Of a DNA stretch of 64,000 nucleotides, positions 1 to 10,112 are shown one piece after another (within the stretch, counting starts at the first letter, position 1; each line of letters starts with the position of its first letter). The notes under the pieces are model-generated. The model was not told where the DNA came from and made no database searches. It saw only the letters and a program-made list of their open reading frames with translations. The position numbers and the translations under genes were made by a program. Source of the DNA: Rosellinia necatrix (taxonomy: Eukaryota; Ascomycota; Sordariomycetes; Xylariales; Xylariaceae). The stretch spans positions 867,501 to 931,500 of the forward strand of contig JAGYVD010000008.1 of the NCBI GenBank assembly GCA_021209875.1. The letters are read 5' to 3'.

Positions 1-132
1 TTTAGCAGGTAAATGTCTCGTTCGTTATCGCAATTAAGCAGACAAATCACTCCACCAACTAAGAACGGCCATGCACCACCACCCACAAAATCAAGAAAGA
101 GCTCTCAATCTGTCAATCCTCATTGTGTCTGG

Positions 133-532
133 CATTTTCAAGGGACATTATATACATATCTATCCCCTCGAACACGCGGGGCCAGGCTTGCCGTGAGACA
201 AGCCGGCCCTGCCCTCCTTGCTTTGGACATTCGGACCTAGTCAAGAAGGCTACGATTTCTCGTAGGATTAGCACGTACCTTAAGCCACGTCGAATAGACG
301 CAGCCCACCGCTTTCCGCGCGTTGCAACGGCTCAGCGCAACCTGAGCTCGCCACAGGATTGGCATACCTACGAATGTAGGGTTAGCGTTCCCTGTACCAG
401 CTGGTGTTGCACTAGACAACGGCAGCGAGGCTGCCGCTCTACGTCCGAATCGGGAGCTTTCCCACGTAGACAAGTGTCTAGCACTAGCGAAACAAATCAC
501 TATTCCAGGCCCAGACAGTAACTGTTCAGTTA
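133..532 (-). other. Group I intron in 18S rRNA, site S989, divergent core
   Basis: This 400-nt insertion splits the conserved 18S string CTCACCAGGT / CCAGACACAAT. The upstream exon ends in U and the intron ends in G, fitting group I. The core is less obvious than in the neighbouring intron. An S-like AAGGTACGTGCTAATCC string and several GC-rich hairpins (for example GGCAGCCTCGCTGCC) suggest a group IE-like ribozyme. No endonuclease frame of useful length is present. The class assignment is tentative but the insertion itself is certain. Confidence 0.75.
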
Positions 533-578
533 ACCTGGTGAGTTTCCCCGTGTTGAGTCAAATTAAGCCGCAGGCTCC

Positions 579-970
579 CTATTATAAGGGCGGTTTAAAA
601 AATACTTTCGCACTTTTAATGGACTTTATCTTAAGCGAACTTGCATTCTTCAGTTCACCCATCCCCGTCAAGTCTCTGAACCTTCTCCCATATTAACTTA
701 TAAAGGAGCTTGGCTGCGGATAACCCCAGGCAATTATGTTCTTACTATACCAAAGCTGTTACGCTCTGCCATACACTCTTTTTCAAGGCATACTTAGTAA
801 TAATTGCTTTTGTTACAGGGCTTCCCCGCAATTTGAGGATGTCGCCAGGAATAACCTCACTATGTAATACAGCAGATTATTACCACCTGACTAGCACATA
901 TCGAGGGCCTACCACCAACCCATTACGGGCTATGCTTTCTGGAGCAGAGACTGCGGCGGCGGTCCGTTTA
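579..970 (-). other. Group I intron in 18S rRNA, site S943 (E. coli numbering)
   Basis: This 392-nt insertion lies between the conserved exon ends CACCAGGAGT and GGAGCCTGCGG. The upstream exon ends in U and the intron ends in G, as group I introns require. On the minus strand the catalytic core elements are visible: Q (AATTGCGGGGAAGCCCT, complement of 817-833), R (GTTCAGAGACTTGACGG, within the complement of 658-681) and S (AAGATAAAGTCC, complement of 621-632). These fit subgroup IC1, common at S943 in fungi. It has no homing-endonuclease frame. Position was assigned by counting from the 907-926 universal primer site, so the site number is inferred while the junctions are read directly. Confidence 0.9.
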
Positions 971-998
971 ACTCCTGGTGGTGCCCTTCCGTCAATTT

Positions 999-1032
<34 letters not shown>

Positions 1033-1167
1033 AGAACCCAAAAACTTTGATTTCTCGTAAGGTGCTGAACAAGTCAAAAAATAACATTGTCCAATCCCTA
1101 GTCGGCATAGTTTATGGTTAAGACTACGACGGTATCTGATCGTCTTCGATCCCCTAACTTTCGTTCC

Positions 1168-1205
<38 letters not shown>

Positions 1206-2900
1206 AGTTAGTCTTCAATAAATCCAAGAATTTCACCTCTGACAATTGAATACTGATGCCCCCGACTGTCCCTATTAATCATTACGGCGGTCCTAGAAAC
1301 CAACAAAATAGAACCACACGTCCTATTCTATTATTCCATGCTGATGTATTCGAGCAAATGCCTGCTTTGAACACTCTAATTTTTTCACAGTAAAAGTCCT
1401 GGTTCCCCACTACACCCAGTGAAGGGCATAGGGCTCCCAGAGGAAAGGCCCGGCCGAACCAGTGCACGCGGTGAGGCGGACCGGCCAGCCAGGCCCAAGG
1501 TTCAACTACGAGCTTTTTAACTGCAACAACTTTAATATACGCTATTGGAGCTGGAATTACCGCGGCTGCTGGCACCAGACTTGCCCTCCAATTGTTCCTC
1601 GTTAAGGGATTTAAATTGTACTCATTCCAATTACAAGACCCAAAAGAGCCCTGTATCAGTATTTATTGTCACTACCTCCCCGTGTCGGGATTGGGTAATT
1701 TGCGCGCCTGCTGCCTTCCTTGGATGTAGTAGCCGTTTCTCAGGCTCCTTCTCCGGGGTCGAGCCCTAACCCTCCGTTACCCGTTGAAACCATGGCAGGC
1801 CAAGACCCTGCCATCGAAAGTTGATAGGGCAGAAATTTGAATGAACCATCGCCGGCGCAAGGCCGTGCGATTCGTGAAGTTATTATGAATCACCAGAAAG
1901 CCCCGAGGGGCATTGGTTTTTAATCTAATAAATACATCCCTCCGTGAGTCGGGATTTTTCAGCATGTATTAGCTCTAGAATTACCACAGGTATCCAAGTA
2001 GTAAGGTACTATCAAATAAACGATAACTGATTTAATGAGCCATTCGCAGTTTCGCGGTATAATTGCTTATACTTAGACATGCATGGCTTAATCTTTGAGA
2101 CAAGCATATGACTACTGGCAGAATCAACCAGGTAACTATCGTGCGCCGGGGTTACCCACGCCTTGCGGCGCGGGAGAATTAGTCACGGTCGAGCCCGCCG
2201 GGGAGGGACCTGGGGAGGTCGACGCCCGCAGGCGGCGGCTCGGTCGGGGCAGGGCCCGTCACGCCATCACCGCCTTCCAATTTTCCCCTCTACATTCCCC
2301 AGGGCGCCTGTTCGTCGCACATACCGTAGGCCGCGAAGGCCGGCCGGCGGTGAGACTCGGGCGCCCGAGAGGAGACGGTCGCCTGGCAGTCGCTGGGTAG
2401 CCACTGCCAGGTACGTATCTCCCGGTGCTCGGTGCTAGTCCTGGCCAGAAGCCAGCCATGCAGAGAGCCCAAACAGAGCCGCCGAGGCGAGATAAACGCC
2501 CGACGGCCACTGCGCATCCTAGATGGCAGCACTACGGGTAGTGCAGCTAGGGGGGGTGACATCCATCAAGCCCAGAACAGCGACGAGTAGCATCTCAAGA
2601 AGGTGGACAAGCCTGACGGAATATCATGCAAATAAGGGACGGCTGAAGACCCAAGTGCCCTAACAAATAGGTATACGAGGGCCTAACCAGCGCTGTAGTC
2701 CGGTGGTTTTAGGTACCATAGGTCCCGGCGCCGCCTGGGCAGCCCACCGCACGTTAGTGCATTGCCGCCGCTCTCGCGGTGGCCTCTACCCGCTGGAAGA
2801 GTGGTTTCAGGGACCGTGAGGTGCCTATGCCGCCTGGGCGGCCCACTGGACCGTGGGGAGCGCGCCGCCAAATCGGATTTTCACCCAAGTGGCTCGCCTT

Positions 2901-3020
2901 CTCATATACCCACCGACCCCACTTGGGTCCAAAACACGGCTCAGAGGGCTTAAATCCAGGAAGTGGGTTTCCGAAAAAAGATTTGTATGGGGAAACTGCC
3001 AAGACGACTCACGAAGGCCA
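2901..3020 (-). promoter_or_regulatory. Duplicated spacer block, proximal copy (candidate Pol I promoter)
   Basis: This stretch of about 120 bp recurs at 4673-4788 with roughly 80-85% identity by eye. Shared cores include GGCTTAAATCCAGGAAG, the AAAAAAGA-TTGTATGG stretch and ACTGCCAAGACGACTCACG. It lies 770-890 bp upstream of the 18S 5' end, a distance compatible with a fungal 5'ETS. A promoter role is inferred from position and duplication only. Confidence 0.4.
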
Positions 3021-4329
3021 CTTTTCGACGAGTTCTGAGGAGTTTTGAAATGACTTGGAGAAAATTTCGCCGGATTTCTCCCACCAAAAAAAACGCACAC
3101 CCGCTGGCCCGTCCCCACCACCCACCCGCTAGGGTCGCCATAAGCCCCCCGGACCACTTCATCCCCGGGGGGTTTTCCTGCAGAGTTGAGCACCCTGGGG
3201 GGGTCCGCCTCCCGGACGGCGACCCCGGCCTTGCAACCCGGATACCTCGGCGACGGCGCGTCGCGCCGCGTGCACCGGGCCCGTTCGATAGCCCTTTCGA
3301 CGGCGCATCGGACGGTCCTGGCGCACCGGCCTGGCCGCCTCCCCGCCGAGATATCCGGGCTGCAAGACAGGTGCCCGTCGCCGGGGTCACGTGACCCCGC
3401 CAAAACCACGCCCGGCGACGGTCTGGCGGCGATCGGCAGCCGTCCCGCGTGCCACCGCTTCCTACCCTGTACCGTTGGATAGCCCTCGCCGCGGCGGATC
3501 GAACGGTGCCGGTCCCGTGGCCCTGGGACGCCCGTTCGCCGGTGCATCCCGGCCCGGGGCCCGACGTCCTCGCGGGTAGGCCTTCCAGGGTAGGCCCCCC
3601 GGTCACCCAACTCGACGACGACGAGGCCCGGCGCCGCGTGGGTGGCATCGTTGGAGAGCTACGGCCGGGGGCCGTCCCGGGGCGGGAGGACGGGCGCGCC
3701 GGGGCCGTCTAGCGGACGGTAGGCGGAGGCGAGTATGTTCTGCCCACTTCGACCGGAAAGTCGTAGGCGGGACTAGGGATTTCTCGAACAAGTGCCGACT
3801 CGGAATGGGCACAACGACAACACCACGTCTCGCACCGCCGATACGGGTCCTGCCACAACGCAACCCAGTGCGTCCGAACCCCCGAAAAAAGGGCTATCCG
3901 GTGGTGGTGGTCTTGCCCCGGTAGGACGTCCCTCGCGGAGATGTCGCCGGCGGTCGCCCTGCTCCAGGGTAGGCGGTCCCGGACATGGTTCGGGGCACCC
4001 GGCGCGCCCGAGCTGCCCAGCGGCACCCCTCCTGGGTACGCCCTATACAGGGTAGCCTCCCCCGACGCCGCCGTGCCTACGGTGGACGTGGCGGTCCTGT
4101 CCTCGCCCACTGACGGGCCCCCACCCGGCACGGCCTACCCGGCACGCCTCGAGCTGCCCAGGGCACCCTCCGGGTGGCCCCTCCAGGGTAGTCGTGCCTG
4201 ACACCGCCGTGCCTACAGCGCGTGGCGGTCGTCGCCCGCTGATGAACGGCACCCTACCCGGCACCCCTCCGGGCAGCCGCCCTCGCCCACCGTACTCACA
4301 GTGGACTTGGCGGTCCTCGCCCACACGGG

Positions 4330-4412
4330 CCCCCTACCCTGCACGCCCTCTACCCTGCACCCCTACCTGCACCCCTACCCTGCACCAGCCGGCACTACCC
4401 TGCACGGTACCC
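4330..4412. repeat. CCCTGCAC minisatellite in rDNA spacer
   Basis: The strings CTACCCTGCAC and CCCTACCTGCAC recur at least six times with a period of roughly 11-16 bp. It sits inside the larger spacer subrepeat region. Confidence 0.6.
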
Positions 4413-4672
4413 GGCACCACCTCCCGGGTACGCCCTACAGGGTAGCCTCCCGACGCCGCCGTGCCGCCTATGGACGTAGCGGTCTGCCGCCCCCTATTAA
4501 CGCCTCCAGAAAATCGTCGCCCTAGGTATTCGGTCTCCGCCACCCCGCCGATTTCCAGCCTCCTGGGCGAGCCACCCTATGCCGCTCGCGGGGCCCTTCG
4601 AGCCCCGGACAGGCACCCCTCCGGGACAGCCCCCAGCGGGGTCGGGGTTGCCCTTCGGGGCGTACGGCGCCC

Positions 4673-4788
4673 TCTCGTATACCCACCGGCCGCGGTTGGG
4701 TCCGCCACACGGCTCAGGGGCTTAAATCCAGGAAGGGCGTTTGAAAAAAGACTTGTATGGGAAACTGCCAAGACGACTCACGAAGGCC
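4673..4788 (-). promoter_or_regulatory. Duplicated spacer block, distal copy (candidate spacer promoter)
   Basis: This is the second copy of the block at 2901-3020, in the same orientation and about 1.77 kb further from 18S. The surrounding spacer is not similarly conserved, so this segment looks selected or recently duplicated. Many eukaryotic rDNA spacers carry promoter copies upstream of the gene promoter, but here that is only inference. Confidence 0.35.
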
Positions 4789-5110
4789 GCCCCTCGCCCA
4801 CTGACGGCGGGGCCTCCCATGCACGACCTACCGGCGCCCCTCCCGGGTACCGCGTTACGGGTAGCCTCTCCCGACGCTACCGCACTTATAGCGCACGTAG
4901 CGGTTGTCACCCGCTGACGGCGGGGCCTGCTGCCACCCTCCCGGGTACGGCCTTGCGGGGTGGCTTCTCTTGTCTTGTCTGTAAATATCACATCACGGGG
5001 AAGCCTACCCTGTCGAACCTACCCTGTAGGGGACATGGAGAGAAGGAGACGGCGGCGTTGCCGTCACCCCTCTTGCGCACCCTCCCGGGGGGAGAGAGAA
5101 CATGAGAAAT

Positions 5111-5654
5111 CGAGGCGAAGGAGGGCTTACTCTGCACACATGTCAAGAGAAGTGGATCATCATGATGGTCAAAGATGTATTCAAGGTGTAGAATTAGTTA
5201 CAGAGATAGGTCAAAGGACCTGGGATATTCAGTAGAATATATATCCGGAGGTGTGGAGTGACCCACATACATTTGACAACACATGTGCTGACGGCACTGG
5301 TCCATACATGCACCCGCCAAGCTATTCACTACGCCGCCCAACCGGTCATTCACCGCACTTCATTCACTGTCACGCTAGGCACTCACGCCAGTGGAGCACC
5401 ACCCGTACACACCCACTAACCCCGCTAATGGTCCATCGGCAAACAAACCTGGTACAAGCAAATTACAGTGAATACAGTAGACTTAGAATTCTACACCGCT
5501 TTGGCGGCGGCAGAAAGCCAGCATAAAGAACTGGCGTCCTACCTAACTTTTGCCTGTTTCTTTTTTTCTTCTATATCTTAGAATCTTTGTTTATAGTATT
5601 GATACAAAAGCCGATATAGTCCCTCTCCCGGACTCCGACCACGAAGACCCGCAC
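5111..5654. other. Unassigned sequence between rDNA spacer and LTR
   Basis: Base composition becomes ordinary and spacer motifs end. I recognise no gene. The stretch begins the unique and transposon-rich flank of the rDNA. Its close contact with an LTR at 5655 suggests it may itself be transposon debris. Confidence 0.4.
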
Positions 5655-5822
5655 TGCAACAAAACGGATAAGCTATACCTCTAGGCCATACACCCCCAAA
5701 AGGGTACAATTCTAAGGTGTCTACTACATGTTGGAACTTTGCTTATATAGGTAGTTCTTCTGGTTGGTTGTTTCTTTAACTGTTGTTTCTTTGACTGTTT
5801 GTTCTGTATGTGACTCGTCACA
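5655..5822 (+). mobile_element. LTR of a Ty3/gypsy-like retrotransposon (5' LTR of the gag remnant)
   Basis: The stretch starts TGCAACAAAACGG and ends CGTCACA (TG...CA). It contains a TATA-like GCTTATATAGG and is followed 38 bp later by a gag start codon. It is a diverged, oppositely oriented copy of the solo LTR at 10113-10273, which fixes both ends. A matching 3' LTR in the same orientation is absent, so the element is truncated. Confidence 0.75.
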
Positions 5823-5860
5823 AGCACTCCCCCGACAACGATACCCCAACCACGCTTAAG

Positions 5861-7094
5861 ATGGAGGTCCAAGAACAACTCTTGGCCACAATTCGGGCTC
5901 TCAGGGACGAAATCAACGTGTTGAGAAACGAACAGGCCACCCCTGATACTCGTTCTACTCGGGAATCGACGGTGACCAGTGCTTTCGGCGGCACCCAGTT
6001 CCGACCTACCGGCCAAGCCGCCTGGCCCGAGTTCACACCTTTTGTCGACGGAGTTAACCTGGACTACAAAGACAAGGCTAAAGAACGGGCCCTGGCCCCG
6101 AAGGTCTTCTCCGGCAACCAAGAAGAATTCGACACCTGGCTTCGAACCGTCGCCGATAAGTTCGAAAAAGACAACGCCATTTTCTGCACAGAGAAAAGCC
6201 GTATGAGATATCTGATCAACATCGCCGACGGAAACGCTAAAGGAGTCCTTGAGACCCGATACCGCTCGACCGCCCGCCCTTTTACGAATACGGCCGAGAT
6301 GATCCAAGTACTAGCAACCTGCTGTCGCGACTCAAATCAGGGCTCTCGCGCTCGGAAAGAACTCGAAGGCCACCGCTATTACAGCGGCAAAAATTTCAAA
6401 GACTTCCTGACTCGATTCCAATTCCTGATCCAGAAGGCCGAAATGCCTGAAAGCATCCACAAGATAATCTTGTGGGAACATATACCAGCCGACCTTGATC
6501 ATTCGCTGTTGTCTAAAGCTAAAAACCCTGATATGTCCTACGCAGAGTTCTGTGAAAACGTCGCTACCGCAGCCTTCTGCAAACAGAAGGCCTACCAAGA
6601 CCGAAGAGCGTTTTCTAAGAACAACCCTCCTCAGACCCGGGAGAACTACAACGATCATCGACAAACGAAGTGTGATGGGCTATGCCTGAAGGTACACTTA
6701 TCAGGGTAGCAAATAAGGTCTATTTTCTAGCTAAGTAGCAGAAGCAGAACAGTGTGTGTGGCTCGTGAGACGCAGTTTTATAGGGCTGGTTAGTTCTAGT
6801 TGTACTAGTCTAGGTTTGGTGGTTATTCACGAGCCATTCGGCAATTGTTCTGGATAGGGGTCCAGTTTGCCCGTATCGGCCCATGCGCCGATACTTCCTT
6901 ATGGGCACTGCCCATGACAGAAGAGATCTTCTGCGGCTAACTCGATGACCAAGGGAAAAGCCCTCTCAGAGGAAGAAATAAAAGCACATATGGAGAAAGG
7001 AACTTGTTTTACCTGCGGTATCCAGGGTCATATCAGCCGGAACTGCCCCAAGAAGAGACAGGTGGGACGGACTACCCGGAAAAGGTTACCCTGA
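5861..7094 (+). pseudogene. Retrotransposon Gag polyprotein, disrupted by a nested repeat
   Basis: The gene encoded a Ty3/gypsy-type capsid protein that packages retroelement RNA into particles. From the ATG at 5861 the frame gives an N-terminal coiled-coil-like stretch (MEVQEQLLATIRALRDEI), a retrotrans_gag region with FSGNQEEFDTWLR and KDFLTRFQFLIQKAEMP, and is then broken at 6671 by a 249-bp repeat. On the far side of the repeat, from 6920, it resumes and carries a CCHC zinc knuckle (CFTCGIQGHISRNC), ending at TGA 7092-7094. Removing the repeat and one 4-bp duplication restores a single frame of about 326 codons, so the insertion is the only break in gag. A valine codon at 5810 in frame could extend it, but it lies in the LTR. 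No protease, reverse transcriptase or integrase follows, so the element is dead. Confidence 0.8.
6671..6919 (+). mobile_element. Terminal-inverted repeat element, copy 1 (nested in gag)
   Basis: The 249-bp element starts TGTGATGGGCTATGCC and ends GGGCACTGCCCATGACA. Its ends form an imperfect inverted repeat of about 23 bp, 17 matching. It is flanked by GAAG on both sides (6667-6670 and 6920-6923), a 4-bp target duplication. It has no coding capacity. The TG...CA ends would also fit a solo LTR, but the long terminal inversion favours a MITE-like element. This copy is not RIP-mutated. Confidence 0.75.
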
Positions 7095-7453
7095 CATCTC
7101 CTACCCTGTAGGATCCTACCCCAAGTCAGTCCACCTCTGGGGCCGTCACCATCGACAGTGTGATGGCTGCAATAACGGCAGTTGGAGCTATGCCCAACTA
7201 TACCTATGTATTGGGAAGAAAAACTAAGGTTGAAGAAAGAGAAAACTACATACAGGCCGACGGCCGGAATCCTACTTGTACATACTACTGGCCATTCACT
7301 ACGTGACTTCCACCTACCACATTTACCATTCCATACCTGTACCTGCCTAGCCAGGTGGCCAATCAGGGATCGGCTGGCCGGTTGGCCAGCCAGCCAATCA
7401 GAGATCGCCATCATGGCTGTGGGCCATGACACTAAGTAGCAGAAGTTATAAAC
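7095..7453. other. Retroelement debris between two repeat copies
   Basis: No intact gene is present. The first part may be the degraded continuation of the gag-pol element. At 7433-7453 there is a 21-bp fragment matching the interior of the repeat family (CTAAGTAGCAGAAG...), directly before copy 2, which hints at nested or tandem insertion. Confidence 0.4.
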
Positions 7454-7712
7454 TGTGATGGGCTATGCCTGAAGGTATACTTATCAGGGTAGCAGATAAG
7501 GTCTATTTTCTAGCTAAGTAGCAGAAGTTATAAACAGTATGTGTGTAGCTTGTAAGACATAGTTTTATAAAGTTGGTCAGTTCTAGTTATACTAGTCCAA
7601 GTTTAATAGTTAGTTTATAAGCTATTTAATAATTGTTTGGGATAAGGGTATATAATAGTTTGCCTGTATTGGCCTGTGCGCTAATACTTTTTTATAAGTA
7701 CTGCTTATAATA
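7454..7712 (+). mobile_element. Terminal-inverted repeat element, copy 2 (RIP-mutated)
   Basis: This 259-bp copy aligns end to end with 6671-6919. It carries many C-to-T and G-to-A changes, most heavily in its right half: the 3' end GCCCATGACA has become GCTTATAATA and CGAGCCATTCGGCAATTG has become TAAGCTATTTAATAATTG. That pattern is typical of repeat-induced point mutation. Confidence 0.75.
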
Positions 7713-9361
7713 TTACCCCCTTCTTCTGCGTTTTTTTAAAAGGATTGCAGGCCGGTCGTAAGCCGTTTTATAATTTGTGACAGTAGTGTGGAACGACTTG
7801 GCAATTGAGCCAGGAATCCCCATTTTGGGGATATCTCAAGCAGAGGATGCACACATGCAAAGTGCAGTTCCTGATGCCGCACTTGCAGCGCTACGCGCTC
7901 GCAGGAACGCCTGGGAACCACGATCAATGTCATAAATACCCGTGGCTCACCACACCAGATAGAAGCTTCCTAGTGAATTCGATCATCTGTACCAAACATT
8001 CCCAGAGTATCACCACGCTTCTAGTGATCAATGCATCTTCCTACAGATCGATCCACACCTCCGTCAAATAATTTTTATGCTTATATTTTAAGTTTATAAG
8101 TAAAGTTTTTTTCTGGACTAAAAAAAAAAGTTTTTTTTTTATTAGGTTTTTTTTTACTTATAAGTTCTAATTTATATATAAATACATACTTTTGTTGGTC
8201 TAGTCCGCTAAAATATTCTAACGCTGTGTTAGAGTAGGCAAGGGGTGCCAGGCTTGGCACCACCAGTTGCCCCACTGTAAGATTAGATGGGGTGGCCCAG
8301 GCCACCTGGGCTAGCCTCCACTTGGGCTAGGCCCACCCACCTACTCATTAGTAGGAATTCAGGACTGCACTAGAATTCCACCATCTTCATCACGAACACA
8401 CATACAACACCACAATACAGACCAGTATACTGCAAATACAGCTATTTACAGCTTCATACCCCTGACCAGACTTATCAAAACCGCTTTTAAATACTATATT
8501 ATTTCAACTTATTATTGCTTATTGTTGCACCAGTCACAAATAAGAAGTCAAGGCTTCAGCAATAAGTGATGTATTGTACGAAAAATCTACAGATGAAAAA
8601 GGAAAGAGTAAGTGGGAGGAATGCCCACTAGAATTCTGCTGCTTGTGTGGTGGGTCCAGTCTGTGCGCTACAGCTGGTCTGTGCGCCCCAGTTGGCAACA
8701 GGTGTACGGATACTGGTCCGTGCCACATGTCCGATTGGCCAACCAGCTATCCGTGACTCTTATAAATTCTTTATCTATTTATAGTTTATATAATATAAAC
8801 TTCTTTTATCTAGCTTATTTAAAATAGTCCCCCGAAAACTTTTTAAGCTAAGCTAAAAGTTTACGTTTAAACCTTTTATAACTAACAAGGATATATTGGG
8901 GTCCTGTATGGTGATCTAGTGAAAATAGCGAATTACAGGTAGAAGGAAGGACTGATTATGCCAGCCAGCCGAAGGCTGGCAGAAACAGCCAGTACCCTAA
9001 TTGCGGGTCCGGCTAGGTCCGCCGTTGACTAGTCTCAGACCTAGCCTAGTTTAGGTATCCTTCGACACCCTCGTCTGTATCAATAACTAAGTTTAAAAAA
9101 ACTTAGCGTAGCTTAATAAATAAATATAAAAATAATACTAAAAGTTAATATATTAACTGTTTAAAAATCGTTTAAATATTTATATATAGTTTAATCTGCT
9201 AATAAAACGTTATTTTTGTTTTAAGGGATACTAGGTTATTATTACTATATTTTATAGCTTATGTTAAAATAGATTCTGTTTAATTAATTAAAAACAGCTT
9301 TTAAAAAACTTTTAATCGGTTTGTTATAAATCTGTTGAAAGCTTTAAAAAGCTAGAAAATA
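7713..9361. other. RIP-like AT-rich repeat debris
   Basis: AT-rich stretches (about 8080-8230, 8750-8880 and 9080-9361) alternate with islands of normal composition (7740-8070, 8230-8430 and 8580-8760). The pattern is typical of transposons hit by RIP. A TGTGTTAGAGTAGG string near 8226 and inverted GCCAGC/GCTGGC motifs near 8961-8978 may be ends of further elements. I recognise no coding domain on either strand. Confidence 0.6.
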
Positions 9362-9620
9362 TATAATAAGCTATGTTTAAAAATATACTTATTAAAATAG
9401 CAAATAAGGTTTATTTTTTAGCTAAATAGCAAAAGTTATAAACAATATGTGCATAGCTTGTAAGACGTAGTTTTAAAAAGTTGGTTAGTTTTAGTTATAC
9501 TAGTCCAAGTTTAATAGTTAGTTTACGAGCCATTCGGCAATTGTTTGGGATAGGGGTATATGGTAGTTTGCCCGTATCAGCCCGTGCGCTGATACTTCCT
9601 TATGGGCACTGCCCATGACA
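9362..9620 (+). mobile_element. Terminal-inverted repeat element, copy 3 (half RIP-mutated)
   Basis: This 259-bp copy is heavily AT-shifted from its left end (TATAATAAGC for TGTGATGGGC) to about 9525. It is essentially clean from CGAGCCATTCGGCAATTG through the right end GCCCATGACA. The sharp switch within one element is unusual and suggests recombination between a mutated and an unmutated copy. Confidence 0.7.
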
Positions 9621-9865
9621 TGAACAGTGTAGTCACGGATGCCACACACACCTACACACCCTTGACTAGGACCCACCTGAAAGGTTCTTCAGTTAGGGCC
9701 AGGCCCACAACTTCCTACGTACAGCACGTGACCTAGCATCCGTGCACCTATAAACTAGTACATACCTAATTTCTACCTAGATAGTTTCTTCTGTTCCCTA
9801 TCTTCTGATCAATATACATATGGGACCCTAACTAGGAGCATTGCCTCTGCAAAGGACACCAATCG

Positions 9866-10047
9866 TGACAAGTGTGTGCGTGGCTTGTGAGACGCAGTTT
9901 TATAGGGCTGGTCAGTTCTAGTTGTACTAGTCCAAGTTTGGTGGTTAGTTCACGAGCCATTCGGCGATTGTTCGGGATCGGGGTATATGGCAGTTTGCCC
10001 GTATCGGCCCGTGCGCCGATACTTCCTTATGGGCACTACCCATGACA
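9866..10047 (+). mobile_element. Terminal-inverted repeat element, copy 4 (5' truncated)
   Basis: It aligns with the right-hand 180 bp of copy 1, from GTGTGTGCGTGGCTTGTGAGACG to CATGACA, and lacks the first 75-80 bp. No RIP signature is seen. Confidence 0.65.
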
Positions 10048-10112
10048 CTGCCAAAGGCAGCCGCTGCTACTCTCACGCTAATATATTGCAAAGTTTGATC
10101 ATACTTTGGGAC

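Larger units (their letters stand above)
1..2134 (-). rRNA. 18S (SSU) ribosomal RNA gene, 3' part missing, with two group I introns
   Basis: The complement of 2114-2134 is the conserved eukaryotic 18S 5' end (TACCTGGTTGATTCTGCCAG), and the complement of 534-578 carries the universal segment GGAGCCTGCGGCTTAATTTG. The gene therefore reads right to left from about 2134. Exonic blocks are 971-2134, 533-578 and 1-132. The two intervening stretches are group I introns, described separately. The window ends inside the molecule at CCTGCTAAA, so roughly the last 400-450 nt of 18S, plus ITS, 5.8S and 28S, lie outside. The product is the RNA of the small ribosomal subunit, made by RNA polymerase I. Short protein-like open frames across this stretch are chance. 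Intron removal is required for a functional rRNA, so this copy is active only if both introns self-splice. Confidence 0.97.
4030..4930. repeat. Degenerate spacer subrepeats
   Basis: A unit containing GGGTACGCCCTA-CAGGGTAGCCTCC and CGACGCCGCCGTGCC recurs in diverged form near 4033, 4190, 4427 and 4846, usually followed by a GGACGTAGCGG-like string. Spacing is irregular (about 150-420 bp), consistent with old rDNA spacer repeats. Confidence 0.6.
2135..5110 (-). other. rDNA 5' external transcribed spacer and intergenic spacer
   Basis: This is GC-rich, non-coding sequence immediately upstream (by transcription) of the 18S 5' end, with internal repeats typical of ribosomal spacers. The first 750-900 bp next to 18S are probably the 5'ETS and the rest is non-transcribed spacer. 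Near 5100 the GC content drops and the spacer motifs stop. No 28S 3' end follows, which would be expected in a tandem array. I see no 5S rRNA gene here. Long open frames on both strands are products of GC richness rather than genes. Confidence 0.8.

Noticed and set aside
2825..3648. Open frames of 230-261 codons (minus strand) in the rDNA spacer
   Set aside because: GC-rich non-coding spacer; open on both strands in several frames and no domain.
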